NCBI GenBank assembly: GCA_018268465.1 | Contig: JAFDWN010000062.1 | Coordinates: 1-64,000, forward strand | Reading direction: 5' to 3' | DNA length: 64,000 nucleotides | DNA from: Actinomycetota bacterium | GTDB lineage: Bacteria; Actinomycetota; Actinomycetes; Mycobacteriales; Mycobacteriaceae | Shown here: positions 55,360 to 63,762 of the stretch, piece by piece | How positions within the stretch are numbered: the stretch's first letter is position 1 | Layout: each line of letters starts with the position of its first letter | The notes under the pieces: generated by a model | What the model was told of the DNA's origin: nothing | Databases searched by the model: none | Seen by the model: only the letters and a program-made list of their open reading frames with translations | Position numbers and translations under genes: made by a program

Positions 55360-56264
55360 GTCTGCACCCTGATCCACACCTCGCCGCCGTCGACGCGCAG
55401 CGGCAGCGCCTCGAGTTGGGCGCCCGGCGCGCTCAGACACTCGCCCGAGGTGGCGTCGTAGCAGAACCCGTGCCACGGGCAGGTCAGGGTGCCGGCCTCG
55501 GTGTCGAGCACGGCATTGTCCAAAGGCAGTGCCTCGTGCGCGCATTCGTTGAGGTAGGCGCTGAGCGTCCCGCCCAGGTTGACCACCAGCACCTGCGCCG
55601 GTGCGGTGCCCGCCGTCAAGGTCATCGGGGTGACCGCGCCGTCGGGCAGCGCGTCGGCACGGCCGGCGCGGGCCCAGCCGTCACCGGGGGCGGGTCGGTT
55701 GCCGAACAGCGACTCCACCGAGATCAGGGTCTCCGCGGGCTCGTTGGGCAGCACCTCGACCGCGGTAACCGTGGAAACGCCCTCCACGAGCGCCTTCTCG
55801 ACGAGGTTGCGCAGCGTCACCGAGGACATGGAGCATCCGTTGCACGCACCCTGCAGACGCACGTAGGCGGTGCCGTCGTCGATGCGCACCAGGGTGACGT
55901 CACCCCCGTGGTCCTGCAGCTGCGGACGCACCCCGGCAAGTGCACGGGTGGCCTGGGTCGTCGGATCCGGCCGCACGATGCCGTGCAATGAAAACAGAAG
56001 GTGCACAACGGGATCGTCGACGAGTTCGAACAGCGCCGCGCGGGCGGCGTCGTCGCCGCGCATCCTGCGCACGATGGTCACCAGACCGGCGCGGTGGACG
56101 GCCTCGATCGCGTCCTTCAGTTCCTCGGCGACCGCCCTGGCGGGGCCGTCCAGTCCGGCCAGCGCGCGGTACGCGTCGTCGACGCGGGTGGCCAGCTCCT
56201 CGAACCCGGGATCCTCCGCAGGTTGTGGCGGCGCCGTCCGGACTCCCTCAGAGACGGTGGTCAT
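55356..56264 (-). CDS. NifU-C/Rieske fusion protein
   Basis: The 302-residue protein has a helical N-terminus (1-95). A NifU C-terminal domain with the cluster-carrier CxxC in LQGACNGCSMSSVTLRN follows (about 140-155). A Rieske [2Fe-2S] domain has ECAHEALPLD and LTCPWHGFCYD (about 240-275), giving the two Cys and two His ligands. It probably delivers or transfers electrons or iron-sulfur clusters for the hydrogenase. The ATG lies 17 nt inside the end of the TPR gene. A similar Rieske-type gene (hucE) is recalled from the M. smegmatis Huc locus. Confidence 0.88.
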   Translation of the reverse strand: MTTVSEGVRTAPPQPAEDPGFEELATRVDDAYRALAGLDGPARAVAEELKDAIEAVHRAGLVTIVRRMRGDDAARAALFELVDDPVVHLLFSLHGIVRPDPTTQATRALAGVRPQLQDHGGDVTLVRIDDGTAYVRLQGACNGCSMSSVTLRNLVEKALVEGVSTVTAVEVLPNEPAETLISVESLFGNRPAPGDGWARAGRADALPDGAVTPMTLTAGTAPAQVLVVNLGGTLSAYLNECAHEALPLDNAVLDTEAGTLTCPWHGFCYDATSGECLSAPGAQLEALPLRVDGGEVWIRVQT

Positions 56265-57525
56265 CCTGCGCTCCCGAATGGTCGGATGTGCGGGCCAGCG
56301 CCCGCTGCCTGGCGACCTCGTCGAGGACCCCGCGCACGGTGTGCACCGAATCCATGTCGCCGAGTTCCTCGAACAGGAAACGTGCCTCGTAGAGTTTGGC
56401 TTTGGCCTCGTCGAACACACCCAGGTGGGCGAGTACGTTGCCCTGGTTGGCCAGCACCCGGGCCCGGCCGAGCGGATCGGTGTCGCGGTCGCGGGTCTCG
56501 AGCACCGCCTCGTAGAGTTCGACCGCCTCCACCAGGTTGTCGGCGTGGTGCCGCGACGGTGTGTAGACCAGCGAGTTCGCGAGATTCAGCTGGGTGCTGG
56601 CCCATTCGCGCAGGTGGTCGTCGCGGGTGTATACCGTCAGCGCCGAGCGCAGCGACTGCGCCGCCACCCCGAGGCGCAGCTGACTGGAGGCTTCCGCCAT
56701 CGGCATGGTCAGATATGCCGCCGCCAGACCCGAGTGGGCGGCCGCCCACACCAGCGGGGCGTCGTCGCGCTGCACCAGCTGCAGTGCCGAATGATAGTGC
56801 GGCACAGCTTTTGCGAGGAGATCGGGCCGCTGCGCGGCCTGCTCGTGCAGGAGCCCGGCGAGGCACAGGTGGATCTCGGCGCGTTCCACCCGCAGGCCAT
56901 CGGCACCGGCCAGCGCCTTCAGCGCCCGCTCCAACCGCGCCTGCGTGGCCGGATCGGCGACGTCCCGGCCGATGGCACCGGCATCCCCGAGCAGGATCCC
57001 GGCCAGCGGCGCGGATACCGGTTCGGCGGCGCGCCCCGCGGCGTCAAGGAGTGTGAGTGCGGTGGAGGTGTCGCCGTCCGCCAGAGCCCCACCGGCCTGG
57101 GCGGCCAGTGCGACGGCGGCGAGTTCGCCGTCGGCGACCGCACCGTCGGGCGGGGTGCCGGTGCGCCCGAGGGCGAACTGCACCACGTCGACGAGAATGG
57201 CGAATTCACCCAGTTCCGTACGCAGGGCCTCCGGGTCCGCGCCGTCGGGGTCGAGGACGAAACGGTTGTAACGCGTGATCGGGTCGTCGCCGCCGGCGTC
57301 GGCGGCGTCGAGCGCCGCGACGGCGCCCGCCCGGTCACCGGCGAGGGCGAGCCGATGCGCCTCCAGCGCGGGCGGCCATTCATCGGGCAGGCGCCCGGAC
57401 AGCATGGCGGCGCGGACCTCCTCGCCGCCGTCGCAGACCGGGATGAGCATGTAGCCCAGCGGAAGTGGGAAGGCTCCGACGGGTTGCGGCCGCAGGGCGG
57501 TCGCGGTGGTCAGGGTGTCAGCCAT
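56248..57525 (-). CDS. TPR-like helical repeat protein of the hydrogenase operon
   Basis: The 425-residue product consists mostly of helical repeats. The clearest tetratricopeptide-like units are in the C-terminal half (KAVPHYHSALQLVQRDD, STQLNLANSLVYTPS, RARVLANQGNVLAHLGVFDE). The first 60 residues (PVGAFPLPLGYMLIPVCDGGEEV) are distinct. It has no signal peptide. TPR proteins act as assembly scaffolds, so it may help the large Huc-type complex form; this is inferred from operon position. It overlaps the small downstream and upstream genes. Confidence 0.8.
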   Translation of the reverse strand: MADTLTTATALRPQPVGAFPLPLGYMLIPVCDGGEEVRAAMLSGRLPDEWPPALEAHRLALAGDRAGAVAALDAADAGGDDPITRYNRFVLDPDGADPEALRTELGEFAILVDVVQFALGRTGTPPDGAVADGELAAVALAAQAGGALADGDTSTALTLLDAAGRAAEPVSAPLAGILLGDAGAIGRDVADPATQARLERALKALAGADGLRVERAEIHLCLAGLLHEQAAQRPDLLAKAVPHYHSALQLVQRDDAPLVWAAAHSGLAAAYLTMPMAEASSQLRLGVAAQSLRSALTVYTRDDHLREWASTQLNLANSLVYTPSRHHADNLVEAVELYEAVLETRDRDTDPLGRARVLANQGNVLAHLGVFDEAKAKLYEARFLFEELGDMDSVHTVRGVLDEVARQRALARTSDHSGAQDDHRL

Positions 57526-57823
57526 TGAGGGGTCCTCGCAGTTCGCGTTCGGCGGCCCGCTTGATCAGCCGGGCGGACAGTTCGGCGCGGGCCTTGGTGT
57601 GATGGGTGTCGATCCGCTTGCGCACGACACCGTCGGCGAAGACGACGACGATGTCCACGGCCCACCGTCCGCGTTCCTCGGTCACCACCGTCTCCACCTC
57701 GAGTGCTTCGTGGGGCGGGCGGCCGGCCCAGTCGCCCCCCGCCGAAACGGCATCGGACCCGATGTCATCGTCTCGGCTGTCTGTGCTGTCGCTGCTGTCT
57801 CTGTCCGGTGCCACTGTGATCAC
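57518..57823 (-). CDS. Small acidic-then-basic hypothetical protein
   Basis: The 101-residue product has an Asp/Ser-rich start (APDRDSSDSTDSRDDDIGSD) and a compact C-terminal domain (ALEVETVVTEERGRWAVDIVVVFADGVVRKRIDTHHTKARAELSA) with a run of predicted strands and a helix. I do not recognise the family. It is kept as a gene because the GTG start makes a GTGA overlap with the maturation protease gene and its stop overlaps the TPR start, so it fills the operon exactly. Confidence 0.65.
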   Translation of the reverse strand: MITVAPDRDSSDSTDSRDDDIGSDAVSAGGDWAGRPPHEALEVETVVTEERGRWAVDIVVVFADGVVRKRIDTHHTKARAELSARLIKRAAERELRGPLNG

Positions 57824-58677
57824 GCATTCGGCCCCAACGCGATTCGCAGCGCACCGTTGTCGTCGTCCCAGTATGCCGTGCGATGGCCGGTGGGGATGAC
57901 GTCGTCGAGCACTTCGCGCACCAGGACCGCCCGATCGCCGGCCGGGTTGCGCTGTTTGAGCAGCAGCCCGCCGCTGCGCGGCCCGCGCAGCGGCAGCAGC
58001 CACAGCTCACCGTCACGGACGGATCCGACGGCCGCGCTGGACGCGAACCGCGCCGCGGCCAGGGCGGCGTCCAGACGCAGATAGCCGTCCTCGGTGAACT
58101 CGACGGTGACACCGCCTGCGGCGGTGGGATCTTCGGGCCGCAGCGGCGAAAGGTAGTCGCGTTCCACGATGTCGATCACCTGCTCCATGGCGGCGGCCAC
58201 CGGCGCGGACAGGTCGGCGCCGAGCGCGACGTTCTCGGCTTCGACGAGGAAGACGGTGATGTCGTCCGGGCAGTCGTCGGCCAGCGCCCACCTGGCGAAG
58301 GCGATCGCGTGGTCCCAGCGGAACGAATGGGTGTGCAGCCCTTGTAGCGGTGGGAGTTCGGCGAGTTCGTGGCCGGGCACCCGGTAGATGGTGCCCGGCG
58401 CGGCGCCGGTCGCCGATGCGTCGACGATGACCACGCGCTGCGCGCCGCGCATCTGGAATGCGACGTCCATGCCCGCGGTGCCGCCGTCGACCAGCCGCGC
58501 GCCCTCGGGGACACCGCGTTCCCAGAGGTGGCGCACCATGATCGGGCCGACGCCGTCGTCGCCGCGCAGCAGGTTTCCGCATCCGACGACGAGGACCGCA
58601 CAACCCGGCGGGTCGAGTTCAGGTGTCGACCGGCCGGGTTGCGCCGTGGAGTCAGCGGACATCGGGGTGATCGTCAC
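57820..58677 (-). CDS. Hydrogenase maturation protease with C-terminal extension
   Basis: The N-terminal 165 residues form a HybD/HycI-type nickel-dependent protease: VLVVGCGNLLRGDDGVGP with the metal Glu position as Asp, DGGTAGMDVAFQMRG, VVIVDASATGAAPG, and LHTHSFRWDHAIAF. It should cut the C-terminal peptide from HucL after nickel insertion. The remaining 115 residues (VTVEFTEDGYLRLDAALAAARF ... LWLLPLRGPRSGGLLLKQRN) are an extra domain not found in classical proteases, of unknown role. Its start overlaps the hucL stop (GTGA); an internal ATG five codons in is possible. Confidence 0.9.
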   Translation of the reverse strand: MTITPMSADSTAQPGRSTPELDPPGCAVLVVGCGNLLRGDDGVGPIMVRHLWERGVPEGARLVDGGTAGMDVAFQMRGAQRVVIVDASATGAAPGTIYRVPGHELAELPPLQGLHTHSFRWDHAIAFARWALADDCPDDITVFLVEAENVALGADLSAPVAAAMEQVIDIVERDYLSPLRPEDPTAAGGVTVEFTEDGYLRLDAALAAARFASSAAVGSVRDGELWLLPLRGPRSGGLLLKQRNPAGDRAVLVREVLDDVIPTGHRTAYWDDDNGALRIALGPNA

Positions 58678-60281
58678 ACCATCCCGTTGATCACGAACTT
58701 CGACAGTTCGCGACCCGACTTCCCGTCATAGGCGTGCACGGTACAGACCAGACAGGAGTCGAAGCTGCGCGCGACGTGGCCCAGTTCGACCGGGTCCTCC
58801 GCATCGACGATCGGTGAACCGACCAGTGCCTGCTCGATGGGGCCCAGAACCGAGCTCGCGTCGCGCGGACCGATGTTCCACGCCGTCGGCGTGACCACCT
58901 GGTAGTTCTTGATCTTGTTGTCCTCGATGACGATCCAGTCCGACAGCGAACCCCTGGCGGCCTCGGTGGAACCGAATCCCATACCCTCGGCGTGCTCGAC
59001 GGGCTTGGTGTAGAAACTCTCTTTGAGCTCCAGCTGATTGAGCCACTGGCGCACCCACTGGTAGTACTTGGGTGCCTCGTGCATACGGGCCATCTGACGG
59101 ACGAACACGCTGGGGCCGATCTTGTTGTACAGGTCGACGAACAGCGGGTCGTTGTCCTGGTGGGCGGCGGCGTTGGGTCCGCCCGCGGCCATCCGCCGGG
59201 CCAGCGGTCCCGCTTCCAGCGGAATGTTACCCAGGCCCTGGACGTCGTAGCGCGGGGATTTGGCCCAGCTGTACTTGCCCTGCTTGCGGCCGTCTTCCGG
59301 GTCGATCGGGTTGGTCTCACCCTCGAACGGATGAAGCGACCCGCTGCCTTCGTAGAACGAGTGCGTGACGTCCTCGCGCACCCGGGCCTGGTCGAACTCG
59401 TGCCAGCCGCCGCCGGCGAAGATGCCCGAACGCCCGATCAACGCGGCGTTTCGGCCCTCGATCGTCGGGTTCTCGTACAGCGAGGGCTCGAAGTAGGTGC
59501 CGGTGGCGATGTAGTTGCCGACACCCGCGCCGTACTTGTCCAGGCCGACGTCGAGGCAGTAGCGGATGAAGAATCCGCAGTCGCTCTCGTACTGCGCCTC
59601 GTTCTCGTCGACCCAGGCAAGCATGTCCTCCCAGGTCTTCACCTCCAGCCAGCGCTCCACCGAGCAGCCCAGCCACTGCTTCTCCAGCCAGTTGTCCTTC
59701 CAGTGCTCGAAGATCGCGATCGAGCGGGTCACATCCGACAGCGTGGGGGCGCACATGACGCCGCCGGGCACCATGAAGCTGGAGTGTGGCCACTGGCCGC
59801 CGAAGATCGCATACACCTCAACGGGTTTGGCGGACAGCACCACTCCGGGCTGATAGCTGGTCCCGACGTAGGGCGCGAACCGGCGCACCGCCTCGGCGTA
59901 GAGCGGGGATTTGGCGTAGTTCTTGTTGGTCAGGTCGATGGCGAACAGGGCGTAGAAGTAGCGCGGGATCGACTGCAGTGTCTCGGCGGCCTGACAGATA
60001 TTGCGTACCAGTGTCGCGTTGGGCGGCACGTGGGTGCGCCACGCGGTGTCCAGGGCGTACGCCGACTTGTACAGGTGACTGCCGCCGCAGATGCCGCAGA
60101 TGCGCGGGGTGACCACGAGGCCGGCTTGCGGGTCCTTGCCGCGCAGGATGATCTCGAAACCGCGGAACATCGCGGCCTCAGTCCACGCCGAGGTGACGAC
60201 ACCGTCGTCGATGGTCACCCGCACGTCGAGATCACCTTCTACGCGCCCGAGCGGGCTGACGAACAGGTCAAGTGCGGTCAT
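58674..60281 (-). CDS. hucL: [NiFe] hydrogenase large subunit, group 2a-like (HucL)
   Basis: This catalytic subunit oxidises H2. The 535-residue precursor begins LFVSPLGRVEGDLDVRV and carries the two nickel-binding pairs RICGICGG (about residue 60) and SFDSCLVCTVH near the C-terminus. The 19 residues after that His are the peptide removed by the maturation protease. All four nickel ligands are Cys, so this is not a selenoprotein. Sequence features and locus match, from memory, the high-affinity Huc enzyme of M. smegmatis. hucS is 69 bp upstream. Confidence 0.95.
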   Translation of the reverse strand: MTALDLFVSPLGRVEGDLDVRVTIDDGVVTSAWTEAAMFRGFEIILRGKDPQAGLVVTPRICGICGGSHLYKSAYALDTAWRTHVPPNATLVRNICQAAETLQSIPRYFYALFAIDLTNKNYAKSPLYAEAVRRFAPYVGTSYQPGVVLSAKPVEVYAIFGGQWPHSSFMVPGGVMCAPTLSDVTRSIAIFEHWKDNWLEKQWLGCSVERWLEVKTWEDMLAWVDENEAQYESDCGFFIRYCLDVGLDKYGAGVGNYIATGTYFEPSLYENPTIEGRNAALIGRSGIFAGGGWHEFDQARVREDVTHSFYEGSGSLHPFEGETNPIDPEDGRKQGKYSWAKSPRYDVQGLGNIPLEAGPLARRMAAGGPNAAAHQDNDPLFVDLYNKIGPSVFVRQMARMHEAPKYYQWVRQWLNQLELKESFYTKPVEHAEGMGFGSTEAARGSLSDWIVIEDNKIKNYQVVTPTAWNIGPRDASSVLGPIEQALVGSPIVDAEDPVELGHVARSFDSCLVCTVHAYDGKSGRELSKFVINGMV

Positions 60282-60350
60282 GTGGTGGATCCTTTCGGGA
60301 AGCTCGTGAAAAGGGCTGTATGCCAGGGCGATCGCGTGCGTGGATACCGG

Positions 60351-61322
60351 TCAGACGACGAACATGTCCTCTTTGGACCACTGCGGGGCGGCGATCTTGG
60401 CGGCCGCGGCGTGCGCCATGTAGGTGAGGTGGTCGCTGCCCTCGGGGACTTCCTTGGGGATCATCCCGCTGACCTTCTGGGTCTTGAACACCGTTCCCGG
60501 GGCCAGGTCGAAGTGCGGGAACTCCGGCTCGGTGCACCCAAGGCACGGCATGCCGGCACGGGTCTTCGACGATTGCCGGTTCCACAGGATGCGGTTGCAC
60601 GGCGAGTGCGTCATCGGCCCCCGGCAGCCGAACTCGTAGAAGAGGCAGCCGGTGCGGGTGCCCTCGCCGAAGGACATCGTCGATTGCTTGTATTCGAAGA
60701 ACTGCACACGCGTGCAACCGGTTTGGGTGAACGTCTTGAAGAACGTCTCGGGCCGGTGCAGTTCGTCCAGCGCGATGTCGCCGGCGCGGCCGGTGGCCAG
60801 GGCGACGATGATCTGGGTGATCCAGTCGGGGTGGGCCGGACAGCCCGGGATGTTGATGACCGGCAGACCCATCTTCGAGCGGAAGTCGGGCCCGAGGAAA
60901 CCACCCTTGCGGCGTTTGTGGAATTGGAGGCCGGTGGAGCCCGAGGGATTGGGCTCCATGGCCGGGATCCCGCCGAAGCACGCGCAATCGCCGATCGCGA
61001 CGACGATCTGGGCGGCCGCGGCCAGATCGACCACCCAGTCCTTCATCGGCCGGTCGGCGAACATGTCCATGCGCCCTGTCCCGTTGGGCGCCTCGATCAC
61101 GGTGCCCTCGAAGACGAAGATGTCGAGCGGGCGTTCGCCACGTGCGCAGTCCCAGAACACCTTTTGGGCGTTGGCACCCAGTTCCAGTCCGAGCGAGGGA
61201 TGCCACAGCAGGTCGAGCCCGAAATCAACGATCAGGTCGACGACATTGGGTTCCTCGGCATTGAGGAACGACATGGTGTTGCCACTACACGCCCCTCCTT
61301 GAAACCAGAGCACGGACGCCAT
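60351..61322 (-). CDS. hucS: [NiFe] hydrogenase small subunit, group 2a-like (HucS)
   Basis: The 323-residue iron-sulfur subunit passes electrons from HucL to quinone. Proximal cluster ligands are visible in WFQGGACSGNT, GDCACFGGIPAMEPNP and PGCPAHPDW. The other clusters are ligated by residues in TGCTRVQFFEY, TRTGCLFYEFGCRG, HSPCNRILWNRQ and GMPCLGCTEPEF. There is no N-terminal twin-arginine signal, which separates group 2a enzymes from exported group 1 enzymes. The ATG (MASVLWFQGG) follows GAAGGGAG; the frame is open nine codons upstream. Confidence 0.95.
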   Translation of the reverse strand: MASVLWFQGGACSGNTMSFLNAEEPNVVDLIVDFGLDLLWHPSLGLELGANAQKVFWDCARGERPLDIFVFEGTVIEAPNGTGRMDMFADRPMKDWVVDLAAAAQIVVAIGDCACFGGIPAMEPNPSGSTGLQFHKRRKGGFLGPDFRSKMGLPVINIPGCPAHPDWITQIIVALATGRAGDIALDELHRPETFFKTFTQTGCTRVQFFEYKQSTMSFGEGTRTGCLFYEFGCRGPMTHSPCNRILWNRQSSKTRAGMPCLGCTEPEFPHFDLAPGTVFKTQKVSGMIPKEVPEGSDHLTYMAHAAAAKIAAPQWSKEDMFVV

Positions 61323-61376
61323 GAAGACTCCCTTCGAGTGCGCTTGCATACGGCGATGCCGTCAGCAGGCCTATTG

Positions 61377-61421
61377 GGTGGGCTGTTGAAAGGTGGGCTG
61401 TTGAAAGGTGGGCTGCTGAGC
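61377..61421. repeat. 15-bp tandem repeats between hucM candidate and hucS
   Basis: Two perfect copies of GGTGGGCTGTTGAAA are followed by a third copy matching at the first nine positions (GGTGGGCTGCTGAGC). They lie in the 168-bp gap between the hucM-candidate stop and the hucS start and would be transcribed on the minus strand. A regulatory or RNA-processing role is possible. Confidence 0.6.
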
Positions 61422-61490
61422 AGAGATTCGGGCTGACTGCGGTTGGGCTGTGGAATCGGGTTGTGCTGCGGGCTGATCGGGATGGAGCTA

Positions 61491-62111
61491 CTACGCCGAA
61501 TGGCGCGGACCGCGTTCGGACGTACGCGGTGGATCTTGGGCCAGTCTACGACCGAACGCGCGGGCGACGTGGATCATGAAGCCCAGTCCGCGTGATACGT
61601 CGGGGTCTTTGGCGACTTTCATGAGCGCGAAAACGCCCTTGGGGCCGCGCGGGTCGGCCTCGGCTGCGGCCTTGCCTTCCAGGAGCGCGTCCCCGACCTC
61701 GGCGATCAGGTGTGCGGTCTGCGGATCGGTCAGCGGTGAGCGCAGCAGCATGCTGAACGCCGGTGCCGCCTCGAGAAGTGCGGTCGACAGGTCGGTGACC
61801 GTCGCGCGCAGGGAGGCCATGTCGACGTCGGGCAGCAGCTTCTGCCCGTTGTTGGCGGCGGTGTATGCCGACGCGACATCTCTGACCTCGCCGATGGCCG
61901 ATGCCAGCGAGTCGCTGATCACGTCGCCGCGACGCACCAGACCGTCGAGGCCGGTGAGTAGCGTCGCCACCAGGTCTGCATGGTCGAGGATCAGCGAAAG
62001 CGAGGCGGCGACCTCCGGATCGTCGAGCCGTTGGATGAGCTCGTCGCCGGGGGAGGTCGCCATGAGTTCGTCGGGAGCTGACGCTGCGACGAGTGAACCG
62101 TTCGAGGTCAC
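61491..62111 (-). CDS. hucM: Candidate HucM scaffold/stalk protein of the Huc hydrogenase
   Basis: The 206-residue, mostly helical product contains LLEAAPAFSMLLRSPLTDPQ and DVSRGLGFMIHVARAFGRRL, reminiscent of DUF1641 proteins. It is the first gene of the operon, directly before hucS. In M. smegmatis the HucM subunit, which multimerises the enzyme and links it to the membrane, is encoded immediately upstream of hucS (recalled from the Huc structural work). Identity is inferred from position and size. The GTG start follows AGGAGGACTGC. Confidence 0.65.
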   Translation of the reverse strand: MTSNGSLVAASAPDELMATSPGDELIQRLDDPEVAASLSLILDHADLVATLLTGLDGLVRRGDVISDSLASAIGEVRDVASAYTAANNGQKLLPDVDMASLRATVTDLSTALLEAAPAFSMLLRSPLTDPQTAHLIAEVGDALLEGKAAAEADPRGPKGVFALMKVAKDPDVSRGLGFMIHVARAFGRRLAQDPPRTSERGPRHSA

Positions 62112-62128
62112 GCAGTCCTCCTAGCGGA

Positions 62129-62144
62129 TGTGTCGGTGATCACA
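62129..62144. promoter_or_regulatory. CRP/FNR-type binding-site candidate upstream of the huc operon
   Basis: TGTGTCGGTGATCACA matches the mycobacterial CRP (Rv3676) consensus TGTGA-N6-TCACA at nine of ten arm positions. It lies 18-33 bp upstream of the hucM-candidate start, close to the ribosome site. It is therefore more likely to act as a repressor or downstream site unless the transcript is leaderless-like. It also lies in the region shared with the divergent AraC gene. Confidence 0.4.
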
Positions 62145-62315
62145 TCACGGTAGTCATCCACGCGCCTCAGGCCTATCGCTTTCGCGCAGCGGCTGTCAGA
62201 ATTGCGCAAAGTTATGTGCGTGAACGCGCTCAAAAGGCCATGGAGTCTTGAATGATCGCCAAGGACTCTTCAGCGATGAATCAACCGAGGTGCCCGTCCG
62301 AATGAGGCCGCACTG

Positions 62316-63374
62316 ATGTCACGTTTGACCAGGCTGGGGTTCATCGATGTCCGGCGCACCGGCAATCCGGTCAGGCGCAAGGTCCGCTCACGCGGTGTGC
62401 CGCCGGCGTTGGCAAACAACGAGATCTTCTACACGGAGAACGTGCGCAGCGCCGCATCGATGATCGGGCGCGCCCTGGCACCCGCCCGGCTGACCGTCGC
62501 GGGCGGTGCGTCCGACCGGTTCGCCGCCACGATGCACGGCGTCCGACTGCGCAACGTCAGCATGCTGTATCTGGATCTCACCGTGTGTGCCACGCTCAAC
62601 ATTCCCGAGCTGGGCCGCTACTTCGCCGTGCACATGCCGATGAACGGTCGCGCGCTGTGCGACCTCGACGGACACAGCTTCGAGGCCAACACCATCAGAG
62701 CGCTGGTTACCAGCCCGGGCACCTCGCTGACGATGCACTTCGACGACGATTCGCCGCAGCTGCTGATCCGCATCGAGGAGACCGCCCTGGTGGAGTACCT
62801 GACCCGGATGAGGGGCAGGCGACTGACCCGGCCGTTGGTGTTCCATCCGGACTTCGACCTCACCACCGACGCCGCGATGCGCTGGCACGCGGCCGTGCAG
62901 TTGTTGCACACCGAGGTCTACCACGCGGGGTCTCTGGTGCAGCGCGGCCTCGGCATCAGCGGCATCGAGGAGCTGCTGATGAACAGCCTGCTGCACCTAC
63001 AGCCGTCGACGTATCAGGAGGAGTTTGTCCGGCCGGTCAAACACGAGGCGCGCCGCGTCGTCCGCGACGCGATCAAGTACATCGACGCCCATCTGGCCGA
63101 GCCGATCACGATGGCGTCCATCGCCGCGAACGTGCACATGAGCGTACGGTCGGTGCAGCAGGGTTTCCGGGAAGAACTCGGGGTGTCCCCGATGACCTAC
63201 GTCAGGGACCGCAGGCTCGAGCGCGTCCACGACGAACTCACCGACGCGCTGCCCAGCGACGGGGTCACCGTCACCGACGTCGCGAACCGGTGGGGGTTTC
63301 ACCATCTGGGCAGTTTCGCGGTCGAGTACCGGAAGCGGTGGGGCATCACCCCGTCAGAAACCTTGCGCCAGTAG
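62316..63374 (+). CDS. AraC-family transcriptional regulator
   Basis: The 352-residue protein has an N-terminal ligand/dimerisation region of the AraC-binding type (about 50-220; RYFAVHMPMNGRALCDLDGHSF) and a C-terminal double helix-turn-helix (about 245-352; ITMASIAANVHMSVRSVQQGFREELGV shortened form, then VTDVANRWGFHHLGSFAVEY). It is divergent from the huc operon, 204 bp away, and followed by hypA, so it is the likely local regulator of hydrogenase genes. The inducer is unknown. The ATG lies after a weak ribosome site. Confidence 0.88.
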   Translation: MSRLTRLGFIDVRRTGNPVRRKVRSRGVPPALANNEIFYTENVRSAASMIGRALAPARLTVAGGASDRFAATMHGVRLRNVSMLYLDLTVCATLNIPELGRYFAVHMPMNGRALCDLDGHSFEANTIRALVTSPGTSLTMHFDDDSPQLLIRIEETALVEYLTRMRGRRLTRPLVFHPDFDLTTDAAMRWHAAVQLLHTEVYHAGSLVQRGLGISGIEELLMNSLLHLQPSTYQEEFVRPVKHEARRVVRDAIKYIDAHLAEPITMASIAANVHMSVRSVQQGFREELGVSPMTYVRDRRLERVHDELTDALPSDGVTVTDVANRWGFHHLGSFAVEYRKRWGITPSETLRQ

Positions 63375-63419
63375 GGCGTCCTGCAGGTATGGTCGTCGTT
63401 TGAGTCGAGGAGGCCGACG

Positions 63420-63758
63420 GTGCACGAACTGTCGATCTGCCGGTCGATCGTCGGAATCGTGGAAAAGCACGCCGGCGACCGCGGCGTCCGCATGGTGAAC
63501 GTACGGATCGGTGCGATGCGCCAGATCGTGCCCGATACCCTGGTCTACTGCTGGTCGCTGGTCACCGAGGGCACGCAGTTCGACGGCGTCGAACTCAACG
63601 TCGAACGGGTGCCCGCCGCGCTGCGCTGCGAAGCGTGCGGCCACGAACAGCAGTTGGCCGAACCTGTTCTGGTGTGCGCGGCCTGCTCGGGCGACCGCGT
63701 CACCCTCGTCGCCGGGGACGAATTCCTCATCACTTCACTCGAACTCGCAGAGGTGTGA
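63420..63758 (+). CDS. hypA: Hydrogenase nickel incorporation protein HypA
   Basis: HypA delivers nickel with HypB to the large-subunit precursor. The 112-residue protein starts VHELSICRSIVGIVEKHAG, so the initiating Met/Val is followed by the nickel-binding His2, and it has a zinc site of two CxxC pairs (RCEACGHEQ, VCAACSGD). The GTG start follows GAGGAGGCCGACG. hypB begins 5 bp after its stop. Confidence 0.94.
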   Translation: MHELSICRSIVGIVEKHAGDRGVRMVNVRIGAMRQIVPDTLVYCWSLVTEGTQFDGVELNVERVPAALRCEACGHEQQLAEPVLVCAACSGDRVTLVAGDEFLITSLELAEV

Positions 63759-63762
63759 CGAT

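Noticed and set aside
58674-60281. Possible selenocysteine in the hydrogenase large subunit, given the Sec machinery
   Set aside because: Both nickel-binding pairs are complete cysteines (RICGICGG and DSCLVC) and the frame has no internal TGA.
58992-61436. Long plus-strand open frame (814 residues) opposite hucL and hucS
   Set aside because: It mirrors two unmistakable hydrogenase subunits and has no family features of its own.
62216-62300. Possible DosR box upstream of the AraC gene (AAGGACTCTTCAG)
   Set aside because: It matches only half of the recalled GGGACTTNNGTCCC-type palindrome; too weak to call.
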